From Planctomycetaceae bacterium (lineage in GTDB: Bacteria; Planctomycetota; Planctomycetia; Pirellulales; Pirellulaceae): DNA of 64,000 nucleotides. The notes under the pieces are model-generated. The model was not told the origin of the DNA. It did not search any database and saw nothing but the letters and a program-made list of their open reading frames with translations. A program made the position numbers and the translations under genes. This document shows positions 56,155 to 64,000 of the stretch, in pieces; positions within the stretch are counted from its first letter, which is position 1; every line of letters begins with the position of its first letter. The stretch is from contig PAPJ01000040.1 of NCBI GenBank assembly GCA_002709045.1, positions 49,710-113,709 of the forward strand, read 5' to 3'.

Positions 56155-57573
56155 ATGTATAAAGGTCTAGTTACAATCGTCACTTGTTTTGCTTGTGGTT
56201 TACTACCATCACAAGGCCAGGCTAGAGAACAACCGAATTTCATCATTATCTTTGCCGATGATCAGGGCTACGGCGATTTAAGCTCATTCGGCTCAGAAAC
56301 AATAAAGACTCCTAATATTGACCGGCTAGCCACGGAAGGCCGCAAATTTACGAGTTTCATGGTTGCTTCGCCGGTTTGCACACCATCACGAGCGGCATTA
56401 CTTACCGGCTGTTACCCTAAGCGAGTCGGCATGCACCAACACGTCTTATTCCCTTCATCAACAAAGGGATTAAACCCTAGCGAAAATACGATTGCTGATC
56501 AACTTAAAACACAAGGATACGCAACGGCATGTTTTGGCAAATGGCATCTAGGGCATCACCCTGAAGTATTACCGACCTCAAACGGATTCGATACTTACTT
56601 CGGCATTCCCTACTCCAACGATATGAACCACCCTGACAATAAAGGCAAGCCGAAGGGCGGATTTGCCGGAATGGACATCCTCTGGAAGGATCCAAACTCA
56701 GCTTTAACAAAATGGAAGACTCCGCTTTTCGAAGATGAACAAATCATCGAGGTTCCGGTTGACCAACGCACAGTGACACGACGCTATACGCAGAAAGCAA
56801 TTGATTTTGTGACAGCACATCAGGATCATCCTTTCTTTGTATATTTGCCGCATTCCATGCCACATATCCCATTATATGTCCCCGACGATGTCCGAGATCC
56901 AAATCCGCTCAACGCTTATACCAACACCATTGAACACATTGACGCGGAAGTTGGTCGTCTGCTAAATACTCTTGATGCTCTAAACCTTACTGACAATACC
57001 TACGTGATCTACACAACGGACAATGGTCCATGGCTACAATTCAAGCATCACGGTGGGTCTGCCGGTCCTTTGCGCGACGGTAAAGGTACGACTTTTGAAG
57101 GTGGTCAACGGGTTCCTTGTCTAATACGTGGCCCTGGCGTACCAAAGGGAACGGTTTGTGATCAACTTACAGGGACGATAGATATTCTTCCGACGATTGC
57201 ATCCATAACTGGTTCAAAATTACCTCGTAAAACCAAAATTGATGGTTTGGATATATCTGGTTTATTGACCGGAAAGACTGACTCCTCCCCTCGCACCGAG
57301 TTTATGCACTACACTTCTCGCGGAGATCTTGAAGGTATTCGACAGGCCAATTGGAAATTACTAGTCAAGAAACCCCGCCAAACTCGTAACAATAATCAGA
57401 CAAACCAAGCACAGCAACCTCAGATTATGCTCTTCAATCTAGACATTGATCTTGGTGAAACTAACAATCTAGCGAGTGCAAATCCCGAAATCGTTGAACG
57501 GCTTACTGCCCGCATGACAGAGCTTGACGCTGAGATTACAAAAAATGCTCGGTCGCCGTGGCTAAAAAACTAA
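56155..57573 (+). CDS. Exported sulfatase (S1 family arylsulfatase)
   Basis: 472 residues from ATG 56155, which has AAGG and a signal peptide ending QGQAREQ; earlier ATG/TTG starts would give an odd N-terminus. The formylglycine signature is CTPSRAALLTG with the catalytic Cys, preceded by FADDQGYGDLSSFGSETIKTPNIDRLA, and DNGPWLQFKHHGGSAGPLRDGKGTTFEGG follows. It hydrolyses sulfate esters of glycans; a formylglycine-generating enzyme is needed and is not in the window. Extracytoplasmic. Confidence 0.94.
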   Translation: MYKGLVTIVTCFACGLLPSQGQAREQPNFIIIFADDQGYGDLSSFGSETIKTPNIDRLATEGRKFTSFMVASPVCTPSRAALLTGCYPKRVGMHQHVLFPSSTKGLNPSENTIADQLKTQGYATACFGKWHLGHHPEVLPTSNGFDTYFGIPYSNDMNHPDNKGKPKGGFAGMDILWKDPNSALTKWKTPLFEDEQIIEVPVDQRTVTRRYTQKAIDFVTAHQDHPFFVYLPHSMPHIPLYVPDDVRDPNPLNAYTNTIEHIDAEVGRLLNTLDALNLTDNTYVIYTTDNGPWLQFKHHGGSAGPLRDGKGTTFEGGQRVPCLIRGPGVPKGTVCDQLTGTIDILPTIASITGSKLPRKTKIDGLDISGLLTGKTDSSPRTEFMHYTSRGDLEGIRQANWKLLVKKPRQTRNNNQTNQAQQPQIMLFNLDIDLGETNNLASANPEIVERLTARMTELDAEITKNARSPWLKN

Positions 57574-57761
57574 TTGCTAAACGCCATCTCTAGTATTCCT
57601 ATCCTCGTTATTCTCGCAAATTATTCTGGCCGCGGCTTTCTCCGCTAAAGACACAAAAGACGTTTTTAACTTTCCGTTAACAATTCACACTTTTTACCAA
57701 CAATGAATTTAAATGACAGTTTGCCGCTATAAGTTGTTTATGGTGGTGGGGAATTATCGGA

Positions 57762-57992
57762 TTGTTCTTAACTATCTATATAACGTGGTCTATAAACACC
57801 GTTCGCATTCACATCGGTAGCGGCACACGAAATAATCAAATCGCAACGGTTTTGAGACGCGACAATCCTCGATTATTTTGGTTCGTGCTGGTTTTTTACG
57901 TCTACATAGATCTAATGGGCCTCGCAACTTTGATCGGCATACATTTTCCCCTAAAATTAATGCGTTTGCTTCGCCTGATACCACCGGGCTAG
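57762..57992 (+). CDS. Small membrane protein of unknown function
   Basis: About 76 residues, two hydrophobic segments (MFLTIYITWSINTV and LFWFVLVFYVYIDLMGLATLIG). TTG 57762 is preceded by GGTGGGGA at a good distance. In-frame codons before it also read as hydrophobic (a Trp-rich stretch), but they hold no standard start. No family recognised. Confidence 0.42.
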   Translation: MFLTIYITWSINTVRIHIGSGTRNNQIATVLRRDNPRLFWFVLVFYVYIDLMGLATLIGIHFPLKLMRLLRLIPPG

Positions 57993-58045
57993 ATATCAGA
58001 CCTTTAGTTCTACAGGTACAGAGCCCTTGTGGTAGTCGATTACTC

Positions 58046-58065
58046 TAGAGTTGATGGCAACTCTA
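58046..58065. terminator. 8-bp stem, tetraloop hairpin after the small membrane gene
   Basis: TAGAGTTG (58046-58053) and CAACTCTA (58058-58065) are perfect arms around ATGG, about 50 bases downstream of the small membrane gene. There is no T-tract, so a terminator is only plausible. The 317-base gap 57993-58309 holds this and nothing else that I see. Confidence 0.35.
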
Positions 58066-58309
58066 ACTTCAATTCCATTTGTCTAATTTAATTATTATGG
58101 AATAACTCTATAACTCCTGACTCCTTTTACCCAAGGCACCACCGCGTTTATTTGGCGAGCCGCGTTAGGAGTAGACCGTAAGAATATTATGCTGTTTACC
58201 AATGAATTAAGCGTAGCCTAACCGTCAGCATTTTTTAACCTTTTTTGCGCCCCGTGAACATTACGTTTTGCATCTCTATTAATGGACTCTTTACTCCGGA
58301 GATGTTTTC

Positions 58310-58711
58310 ATGTTCACTTTTAGTATTGGCCTATTTTTCGTGGTCATTCTCGTTGGGGCAATTTTAGTATTTGTAGACTCCTTAGCACTAATGTTGCTTT
58401 TTAAAACTATAGATCCTCATCTTAATAGGGACGAGTTAAAACTTGGTTTTACGATTGCACTGAAAATATACGGAATCGTATATGCCGGAATGATGGTGGT
58501 GTTCGTTGTTGGGGGACTGTTAGGCCAGACTGCAATTTTCTCAATAGGTAGCTTAATAGTCTCAATAGTCGGGCTTGTTCTTATGATCAAATGGTTCGAA
58601 CTTGATCTGGGAGTACTGATCTTAATCTGGCTTTTATATGGTGCTTTCAACGCCTTGGTTTCAATGTTTCTCGTAGGGCTTATCGCTGGAATCCTTTCAA
58701 TCGCTATCTAA
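58310..58711 (+). CDS. Four-TM membrane protein of unknown function
   Basis: 133 residues, almost entirely hydrophobic with segments about 5-31, 49-72, 78-98 and 103-130. SD CGGAG lies about 11 bases before ATG. No motif recognised. Followed 15 bases later by another membrane protein. Confidence 0.6.
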   Translation: MFTFSIGLFFVVILVGAILVFVDSLALMLLFKTIDPHLNRDELKLGFTIALKIYGIVYAGMMVVFVVGGLLGQTAIFSIGSLIVSIVGLVLMIKWFELDLGVLILIWLLYGAFNALVSMFLVGLIAGILSIAI

Positions 58712-58726
58712 AGAACGGAGTTATTT

Positions 58727-59338
58727 GTGATACCTGTTTTAAACCGGCTGCGACTGCTCTGGTATATAGACATTACCTGTTGCTTATTACTCATCTATTT
58801 TTCCATCACCAAACCGGAACCAATTGACGTTGTTGGCGTATTTAAAGTTCTAATTTCGTATGGATTAGTAGTAGTGCTAATACTATGCCTGCAAATCATT
58901 TGCATCTTCGTGAATTTATTCTATAGCTATGACATCATCAGTCATTTTTCTTCAGACCTCGCTCGAAGATTGGCACGCGCGAGTTTTATTATTTATCTTG
59001 TTGGTTTCTTTTTATTAATTTTAAACGGGTTTTTATTAGCCGCTGAGCCTCATGAGTATCTAAGGCTGATAATTAAATTAATAATTTTAGGCATTATCGG
59101 AAGCAGTCATATCTTGTTTATTACTTCCTTATTTACTGATAACAAAGGATCGTCTGTTTCGAACACTCGTTCGTATCAGCTTATTCATTACCTGTTGACA
59201 GGTTTACTTTGGATAACAGGAATAACATTGATCATGGGTTGGTTAGCCCCCCCTACTGCGCTTATTGCTTTATGCCTAGCCTTAATATTCTGGCGTTCTT
59301 CATTAGTGGTTTTAACGCACCGACTCGATGCCTTATAA
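58727..59338 (+). CDS. Membrane protein of unknown function
   Basis: 203 residues with about five to six transmembrane segments, GTG start with ACGGAG 6 bases before. No domain recognised; ends in TALIALCLALIFWRSSLVVL. Likely co-transcribed with the preceding membrane protein. Convergent with the DUF1592-type gene. Confidence 0.6.
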   Translation: MIPVLNRLRLLWYIDITCCLLLIYFSITKPEPIDVVGVFKVLISYGLVVVLILCLQIICIFVNLFYSYDIISHFSSDLARRLARASFIIYLVGFFLLILNGFLLAAEPHEYLRLIIKLIILGIIGSSHILFITSLFTDNKGSSVSNTRSYQLIHYLLTGLLWITGITLIMGWLAPPTALIALCLALIFWRSSLVVLTHRLDAL

Positions 59339-59405
59339 CTGACTACCGATTTTGGTGTTGAACGCTCACAGCTGATTTAATGCTAGTTTATTCAACAGTA
59401 AACCG

Positions 59406-61889
59406 TTATCGCCTGGTGAAATAATCTGAAGAGACGATCATTAAGATAATATCTCGTAGTCGATGGTCTACATTGGCGGATTGTTCGTAAAGCAGGTTAA
59501 GAGTCTCACGATCACGAAAAGTAATCTGCCGTGCCAGTGCATATGACAACATTTTTTCCACAAACATACGAGAAAACTTCCCTTTATCATCCAGCAGGAT
59601 ATCCTTTAGGCCCTGAGGCCCCTCGAAGCTACGGCCATCCATATGAACAGTCTTACTATCCACCGGAAAACTTTCTGCTTGCTCGCCGACAGCCGCAGGC
59701 ATCGTGTCGTAGTTGATAACATCAGTGTACTGTGATCGCCATCGTCCGATGACGTCGAAATTTTCCAGGGCGATACCAAGAGGATCCATTTTCTTGTGGC
59801 AGGCATTACAACTTGCATTTTCCCGATGCGCATCGATCGTCTGTTTGATCGTCGACGTTAAAGTCGGCGGGCTTAGAGCGGAGATATCTAAGTCTGCCGG
59901 TGTTTCCAATAAATCGCCGTAGAAGCTCTTAAGTACCCAGGCACCACGATAAAACGGATTAGTATATTCCCCGTTATTGGTTGTCATTAGCATAAAACCC
60001 GCCTGCGTCAAAAGGCCTCCTCGAATTTGATCCCGATCGCTCAATACCACTTTGGTGAATTTCGAAGTAATCTGCTTGGGTTCATAATCGACCGGCGAAA
60101 TCTTACTAGCACCTGGCCTCTTGCCCGGAGTTGCGACACCGAGACCCTGTATACGATAAATATAGTTAAGCTCCGGTGTAATCATTACAAAGTCGGAGTC
60201 AATAAAGTTATGTAGGCTTAGGTTGCTTGACAGGACTTCCTTAAAGAACTCCACAGGTTCTTTCTTGATTTGCTCTCGAACAAGGTCGAATTCATCAACA
60301 CTGAAGATACTTACGTCGGGTTCGATGATCTCCAGTTTTTCCAGGTCGAGCCATTGAAAAACATAGTCTTTGGCAAATCTATTGCTTTTAGCGTCCTGCA
60401 ACATTCGCAGAGTCTGTTCACGTCGTACGTTAGGGTCCTTCAACATGCCTAGTCTTGCTAATTCGAAAAGCGTGTCGTCGGGCAAGGAGTTCCACAGGAA
60501 ATACGACATGCGTGCTGCGATTGCGTAGTCGTCAAGCAAGCCTATTACGCCTTCCTGCTTATAAAGAAAATTAGGAGAACATAACATCCCGCGAATACCT
60601 GCCTGAAGTGCAGAATAGATACTACCACCCAGAACATATTCGTTTTTTGCAAGTGTATAAACTTGTTGCATCTCTGTGTCGGTGACGGGCCGCCGAAATA
60701 TTTTACTTGCGAGCCGCTTGAGGATGGGTTGGCATATCTCATACCCGTCGGACGATTCGACATCCTTACAATAGTTTTTATAAAATGGCGTACTTGGCGG
60801 CCACGACTCATAAACTGGCCCCGAGAGGCTCGCATTCTCGATACAGAACATTCGCTGATTTCCACCACCTCCGATCACCGAATTACATCTCAATACGATC
60901 GTGTCATCGGCAGAAAGCTTTGCTGTGAACCCTACAAGAGGATCAAATTCCTGCCAGGCTGCATTTTTAGGAACGACCGTAACGATACTCTGACCCACAC
61001 CGGAATTCTTGCGAAGGAAGTAGCTCATCGAATGGGCATAGGATGGCGTGTCACCAGCATCATTAGTTGACACATCTTTAACGGCAGGCAATCTTTCTTC
61101 ATCGCGACTACCTGGCACAAATTTGGCCGTTATATAAAACCCTTGAGGAATGATTCGATAGGTGCCACTCGTCCCAATTGACGGGTTAATTTTGATTTGT
61201 GTGGCCGGAGACGCAAACACCAGCGCTCGCGACTCACCAGTAAGCGATGGAGCAAATCCATCCGTATTGTCTTTATGGCTGAGCGAATCAATATCTGTAT
61301 TTCTGGTCGAATAGACAACCATGCGCGGAGCAGGTTTGTCGCTAACAACGGCCTCGGCAATCATGTTTGCAACGTTAAAGTATGTCTCCATGTCGACAAC
61401 AGACATATGAAGGTTATCGGCGTTGTTATTAAAGCCGGCGTTGATATTGTCGAGTGGCAACTGTTCTGATAACGCGAATTCAGTACCAAACACGTCGTTA
61501 ACCGTGTTTTGATATTCAACACGACTTATACGTTTTAGCATTCCCGGTCTTTGCTCCTCGGTAAGTGCTAGCAGCTGCTTACCCAGACCTTTTTTAAGAG
61601 ATTGCAATTGCCTCGCTTCCGGAAGTTTCGGCGCATCGTTCGGGGGCATTTCACCGGATTCAATAACCGTGTAGATACTATCTAACAGTCGTGCGTCATT
61701 CCATCTCTGGACTGCCATTTGGTCTAGACGTAGACCAGCTTCGGCCGTTTCCTGCCCATGGCAGGAAACGCAGAACGAATTGAAGAATTTCTGTGCATGT
61801 TCGCGGTCATTCCCACTGCAACTCACCGTTGAAAAGACGCCGAGCAGCGAAATTACCAGAAACGTAGGCTTGAACTTACAATGCAACAT
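59406..61889 (-). CDS. Lipoprotein with PSCyt-type haem c and DUF1587/1592/1588/1585 domains
   Basis: 827 residues from ATG 61889 (a longer upstream frame overlaps DUF1552 and is not supported). N-terminal lipobox STVSC (Cys 24) and a haem c motif CVSCH just behind, then the family order: DUF1587 (EYQNTVNDVFGTEF), DUF1595, DUF1592 (SLHNFIDSDFVMI), DUF1588 (RGGLLTQAGFMLMTTN), CNACHKKMDPLGIALENFD and DUF1585 at the end (TMLSYAL-like MLSYALARQITFRDRE). A planctomycete-specific extracytoplasmic system. Follows the DUF1552 gene by 4 bases on the same strand. Confidence 0.93.
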   Translation of the reverse strand: MLHCKFKPTFLVISLLGVFSTVSCSGNDREHAQKFFNSFCVSCHGQETAEAGLRLDQMAVQRWNDARLLDSIYTVIESGEMPPNDAPKLPEARQLQSLKKGLGKQLLALTEEQRPGMLKRISRVEYQNTVNDVFGTEFALSEQLPLDNINAGFNNNADNLHMSVVDMETYFNVANMIAEAVVSDKPAPRMVVYSTRNTDIDSLSHKDNTDGFAPSLTGESRALVFASPATQIKINPSIGTSGTYRIIPQGFYITAKFVPGSRDEERLPAVKDVSTNDAGDTPSYAHSMSYFLRKNSGVGQSIVTVVPKNAAWQEFDPLVGFTAKLSADDTIVLRCNSVIGGGGNQRMFCIENASLSGPVYESWPPSTPFYKNYCKDVESSDGYEICQPILKRLASKIFRRPVTDTEMQQVYTLAKNEYVLGGSIYSALQAGIRGMLCSPNFLYKQEGVIGLLDDYAIAARMSYFLWNSLPDDTLFELARLGMLKDPNVRREQTLRMLQDAKSNRFAKDYVFQWLDLEKLEIIEPDVSIFSVDEFDLVREQIKKEPVEFFKEVLSSNLSLHNFIDSDFVMITPELNYIYRIQGLGVATPGKRPGASKISPVDYEPKQITSKFTKVVLSDRDQIRGGLLTQAGFMLMTTNNGEYTNPFYRGAWVLKSFYGDLLETPADLDISALSPPTLTSTIKQTIDAHRENASCNACHKKMDPLGIALENFDVIGRWRSQYTDVINYDTMPAAVGEQAESFPVDSKTVHMDGRSFEGPQGLKDILLDDKGKFSRMFVEKMLSYALARQITFRDRETLNLLYEQSANVDHRLRDIILMIVSSDYFTRR

Positions 61890-61893
61890 AATT

Positions 61894-63123
61894 TTAGAGT
61901 TGGACGATCTTCTTCCCGTTACCGAACTGATCTCGCTGGATACCGAATTTTTTGAGTATCGACAAGTAGATATCACAGGTAGTCTCACCTTGGCGTATGA
62001 CATGTCCACCGTGGTTCCTAAATTGGCCGCCGGCGACAAGCACGGGTATTGCATTCCCGTTATGAGGCCCCATGGATTGGCTCACACTATTGTTCCCCGT
62101 CGCGACGGTGACAGTCTCATCCATCAGCGTTCCGCCGGATTCGGTTTTAGTCCCGGCAAGCTTGCCATAAAAATTTGAAAGTAATGAATAAAACGACGAG
62201 TCATATTTCGTCAAACTTTTACGAGCGTCTTCGGATTTTGGCACGTTATGCGTCGTAATATGATGGTCATGATCAAGTCCGGTCATATAGAAATTAACCA
62301 CTCGTGTAATATCAAACTTAAAAGCCTTGTAAATCATATCAAACGCGATACCACGTTGAATCTGGCGCGGATTTTCCAGAAATCGTTTCCTGTCAACCTC
62401 GTTGGCCAGGAAGTTATTTTCAAATTGTGGAGCCACCGGGAATTCCACGTCCTGTCGGGGTTGACTGAGCCATTCAATCGACTTATTGAGTTCCTCTTCC
62501 GATTCACGAAGTGCTGCAAAGTATTCTTCAAGTCGCTGTCGGTCCCGTCCCGAGACACTGGCCATCAGAGCCTTTGCCTCCTCCAGGGAACCATCGAGAA
62601 CGCTCTTCTTATGGGCCAGTAAGCGTTGCTGAGTTTTTGTATCGGTCTTCGCGAATAGCGTTTCAAACAATACCCTCGTGGACTGGATTGGCATGATCGG
62701 CAGCCTGTCTCGCCAGGACGCGACGATATGATGATGGGCATGACTAATGAACGTCACAACATTTCTTACACGCGTCAAGTGGCCAATGTGGTCCGCAACA
62801 ATCTGGTCTAGTGAATCCGGATTGGTTGTGGTGTTGCCAACAAAACACTTGTGGTCGTGGACATGATTTCCACCAAACTTCATTTTTGAATAAAGCGTAA
62901 AATGTTTTCTGTGCTTTTTCAAAGGCTCCATATGGTCACTAAATACATAGTCAGGCCCATCGGATTCCGGCAATACATCGGTGAAAATACCGTAGCCCAT
63001 ACTGACACAGAAAAGCCTTTTTATCTTGGCTTCTTCAGGAGCGGGCCGATTCTGACCGAAACTCTCTAATGCCGGTAGAAACAGCACACTTCCGGCTGAT
63101 TTAAGGATTTCACGACGTTCCAT
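61894..63123 (-). CDS. DUF1552 family protein, exported
   Basis: 409 residues from ATG 63123, supported by GAGAGGA 8-9 bases upstream. N-terminus ERREILKSAGSVLFLPALES is the TAT-like DUF1552 signal, then RLFCVSMGYGIF, KHRKHFTLYSKM, and GGNHVHDHKCFVGNTT. Near the C-terminus: FYMTGLDHDHHITTHN and IPVLVAGGQFRNHGGHV. Partner of the DUF1592-type gene; the fold is probably related to DUF1501/alkaline phosphatase. Promoter-proximal gene of the pair, with an AT-rich stretch (TATATAGTATATAT) upstream near 63167. Confidence 0.93.
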   Translation of the reverse strand: MERREILKSAGSVLFLPALESFGQNRPAPEEAKIKRLFCVSMGYGIFTDVLPESDGPDYVFSDHMEPLKKHRKHFTLYSKMKFGGNHVHDHKCFVGNTTTNPDSLDQIVADHIGHLTRVRNVVTFISHAHHHIVASWRDRLPIMPIQSTRVLFETLFAKTDTKTQQRLLAHKKSVLDGSLEEAKALMASVSGRDRQRLEEYFAALRESEEELNKSIEWLSQPRQDVEFPVAPQFENNFLANEVDRKRFLENPRQIQRGIAFDMIYKAFKFDITRVVNFYMTGLDHDHHITTHNVPKSEDARKSLTKYDSSFYSLLSNFYGKLAGTKTESGGTLMDETVTVATGNNSVSQSMGPHNGNAIPVLVAGGQFRNHGGHVIRQGETTCDIYLSILKKFGIQRDQFGNGKKIVQL

Positions 63124-63387
63124 AGAGTTAGTCCTCTCAATAGCGTACGACGGTACCAAATTCGATGATATATAGTATATATTCGGTTTATTAAATCATA
63201 TCATAGATATCTTTTTCCAGTCGATCCTGATCGTTGTTTCCGAAGACAATCTCGACAGTTACTATTGTGCGTTTCCATGAATTTAGATGAGCGATTTTCA
63301 CCATAGTATACTAGCCTCTTCGGCCCCGATTTCTGTTCGCAGCCAATTATTTATGATGAACTTTTCGGACTGATTAAAGGCGTTACC

Positions 63388-63999
63388 TTAGCGGTTGGAG
63401 ATGCCATCGCGAAGTCGTCGGAATGTATTTATCTGAGTCCTAATTGCATCGGATACAAACAGAGTTTTAACACGGCTAAGGCTAGCCGCCTGGTTCTTGT
63501 TAATAGATTCAAGTCCTAATAGAGAAAGGTTGGGCACTTTACTAAGGCTCTGGGATTGAGAATCACTGAGTGAAATGAGGCTGTCCAACCAAAGATGGGA
63601 GATCAGAGCAAACGCCTCGGCTTGCTTATTAGTGATGGATGTAACTCCGAGCTTCAGGTATTTCTTGAGTGAGTCGTTATCGTAGGTCTCTAAGCTATAA
63701 GCTAAGCTAGACGCCTGTTGGTCGGTTAGTTCCCGAAGACTGGCTAAATTAATCTTCTCTAGCTTGCCTAAGTTCGTTGCCTGGTAATCAGTAATCGACA
63801 CAACACCGTTTAGCCAAAGTTCTGCATCGGAGTGAGATAGAGCTTCAGCCTGCTCATCACCTAACATCTTAATGCCATTAAGATACAGCTCTTGTTTAAC
63901 TGATGAAAACATTTCTGCTTGTCTCGCTGTGATGGACTCAAGCCCATTTATGGACAAAACACAGCAAACACTACCCAGCCCTCGCGCTTCTTTATCGTT
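63388..63999 (-). CDS. Leucine-rich-like tandem repeat protein, partial at right edge
   Basis: The frame is open to the window end, so the start is outside; the TTG near 63957 is internal. The 203 visible residues form about eight units of roughly 22-24 residues with consensus L-x-L-N-G-L-x-S-I-T-x-x-Q-A-x-x-L-S, for example NGLESITARQAEMF and NGVVSITDYQATNL and GVTSITNKQAEAF. One unit is expanded by about nine residues. The pattern resembles leucine-rich repeats without a named class. Ends RLRDGISNR. Function unknown. Confidence 0.68.
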   Translation of the reverse strand, partial: NDKEARGLGSVCCVLSINGLESITARQAEMFSSVKQELYLNGIKMLGDEQAEALSHSDAELWLNGVVSITDYQATNLGKLEKINLASLRELTDQQASSLAYSLETYDNDSLKKYLKLGVTSITNKQAEAFALISHLWLDSLISLSDSQSQSLSKVPNLSLLGLESINKNQAASLSRVKTLFVSDAIRTQINTFRRLRDGISNR

Positions 64000-64000
64000 A

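Noticed and set aside
57702..57761. Trp-rich upstream codons of the small membrane gene as a second Sec or frameshift case
   Set aside because: The upstream TGA has no hairpin or conserved context; the TTG with GGTGGGGA is a simpler explanation.
61890..62054. N-terminal extension of the DUF1592-type gene
   Set aside because: It lies inside DUF1552 in another frame, while ATG 61889 starts a normal lipoprotein signal.

Overview
The window comes from a planctomycete, most likely a marine or freshwater heterotroph of the Planctomycetia with a moderate (mid-40s %) GC content. This rests on gene content: the paired secreted DUF1549/DUF1553/PSCyt1 and DUF1501 proteins, a DUF1552 + DUF1592/1588/1587-type cytochrome pair, a DUF1080-ThuA-NPCBM-dehydrogenase giant, a sulfatase, an N-terminal 'LEKLEGRRLLA'-type export signal on a dockerin protein, and a methanopterin-linked Ftr. 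Both edges cut genes: a PhyH dioxygenase on the left and a leucine-rich-like repeat protein on the right. I recognised no tRNA, rRNA, CRISPR array, prophage or insertion sequence.

Layout. 1-8.5 kb: partial PhyH, a lipoprotein, a YiiX-like NlpC/P60 protein, then minus-strand PQQ-propeller, GT-C-like membrane protein and a TIM-barrel-like protein, and a dockerin protein. 8.5-16.8 kb: a plus-strand run with phosphofructokinase, TIM-barrel isomerase, PhyH, and a huge secreted multidomain protein followed in the same reading frame, after one TAA, by its cytochrome c partner. 16.9-25.9 kb: TerC, a selenocysteine-containing SelD, QueC, LemA, a WYL regulator, threonine synthase, an Nramp transporter with a large insertion, a small lipoprotein and a HAD hydrolase. 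26-34.7 kb: DUF3754 protein, DUF885 peptidase, 5-formyl-THF cyclo-ligase next to Ftr, GNAT, UvrD-like helicase, and a membrane-anchored acidic protein. 34.7-45 kb: RluA-type pseudouridine synthase, zinc-ribbon protein, Na/Ca exchanger, alpha/beta hydrolase, cysteine synthase, ferritin-like protein, 2OG oxygenase, and sdhCAB. 45-64 kb: secreted proteins, the DUF1549/DUF1501 pair, an enolase-superfamily enzyme, a thioredoxin-TPR protein, a tail-anchored protein with two HU-like regions, a sulfatase, three small membrane proteins, the DUF1552/DUF1592 pair, and the repeat protein.

How the genes work together. Several encode scavenging of polysaccharides and other complex organic matter outside the cytoplasm (DUF1080/ThuA, sulfatase, DUF1549/1501, DUF1552/1592, SMP-30-like). 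Others are core metabolism (PFK, SDH, ThrC, CysK, fthC, Ftr). The best single find is selD: the real gene begins about 90 bases before the longest uninterrupted reading frame and reads through an in-frame TGA at the catalytic position, with a bacterial-SECIS-like hairpin behind it. Other points of interest are the tandem HU-like regions on a membrane-anchored protein, a densely structured leader between the DUF885 gene and fthC with mutually exclusive pairings, and the gene fission in the cytochrome system.
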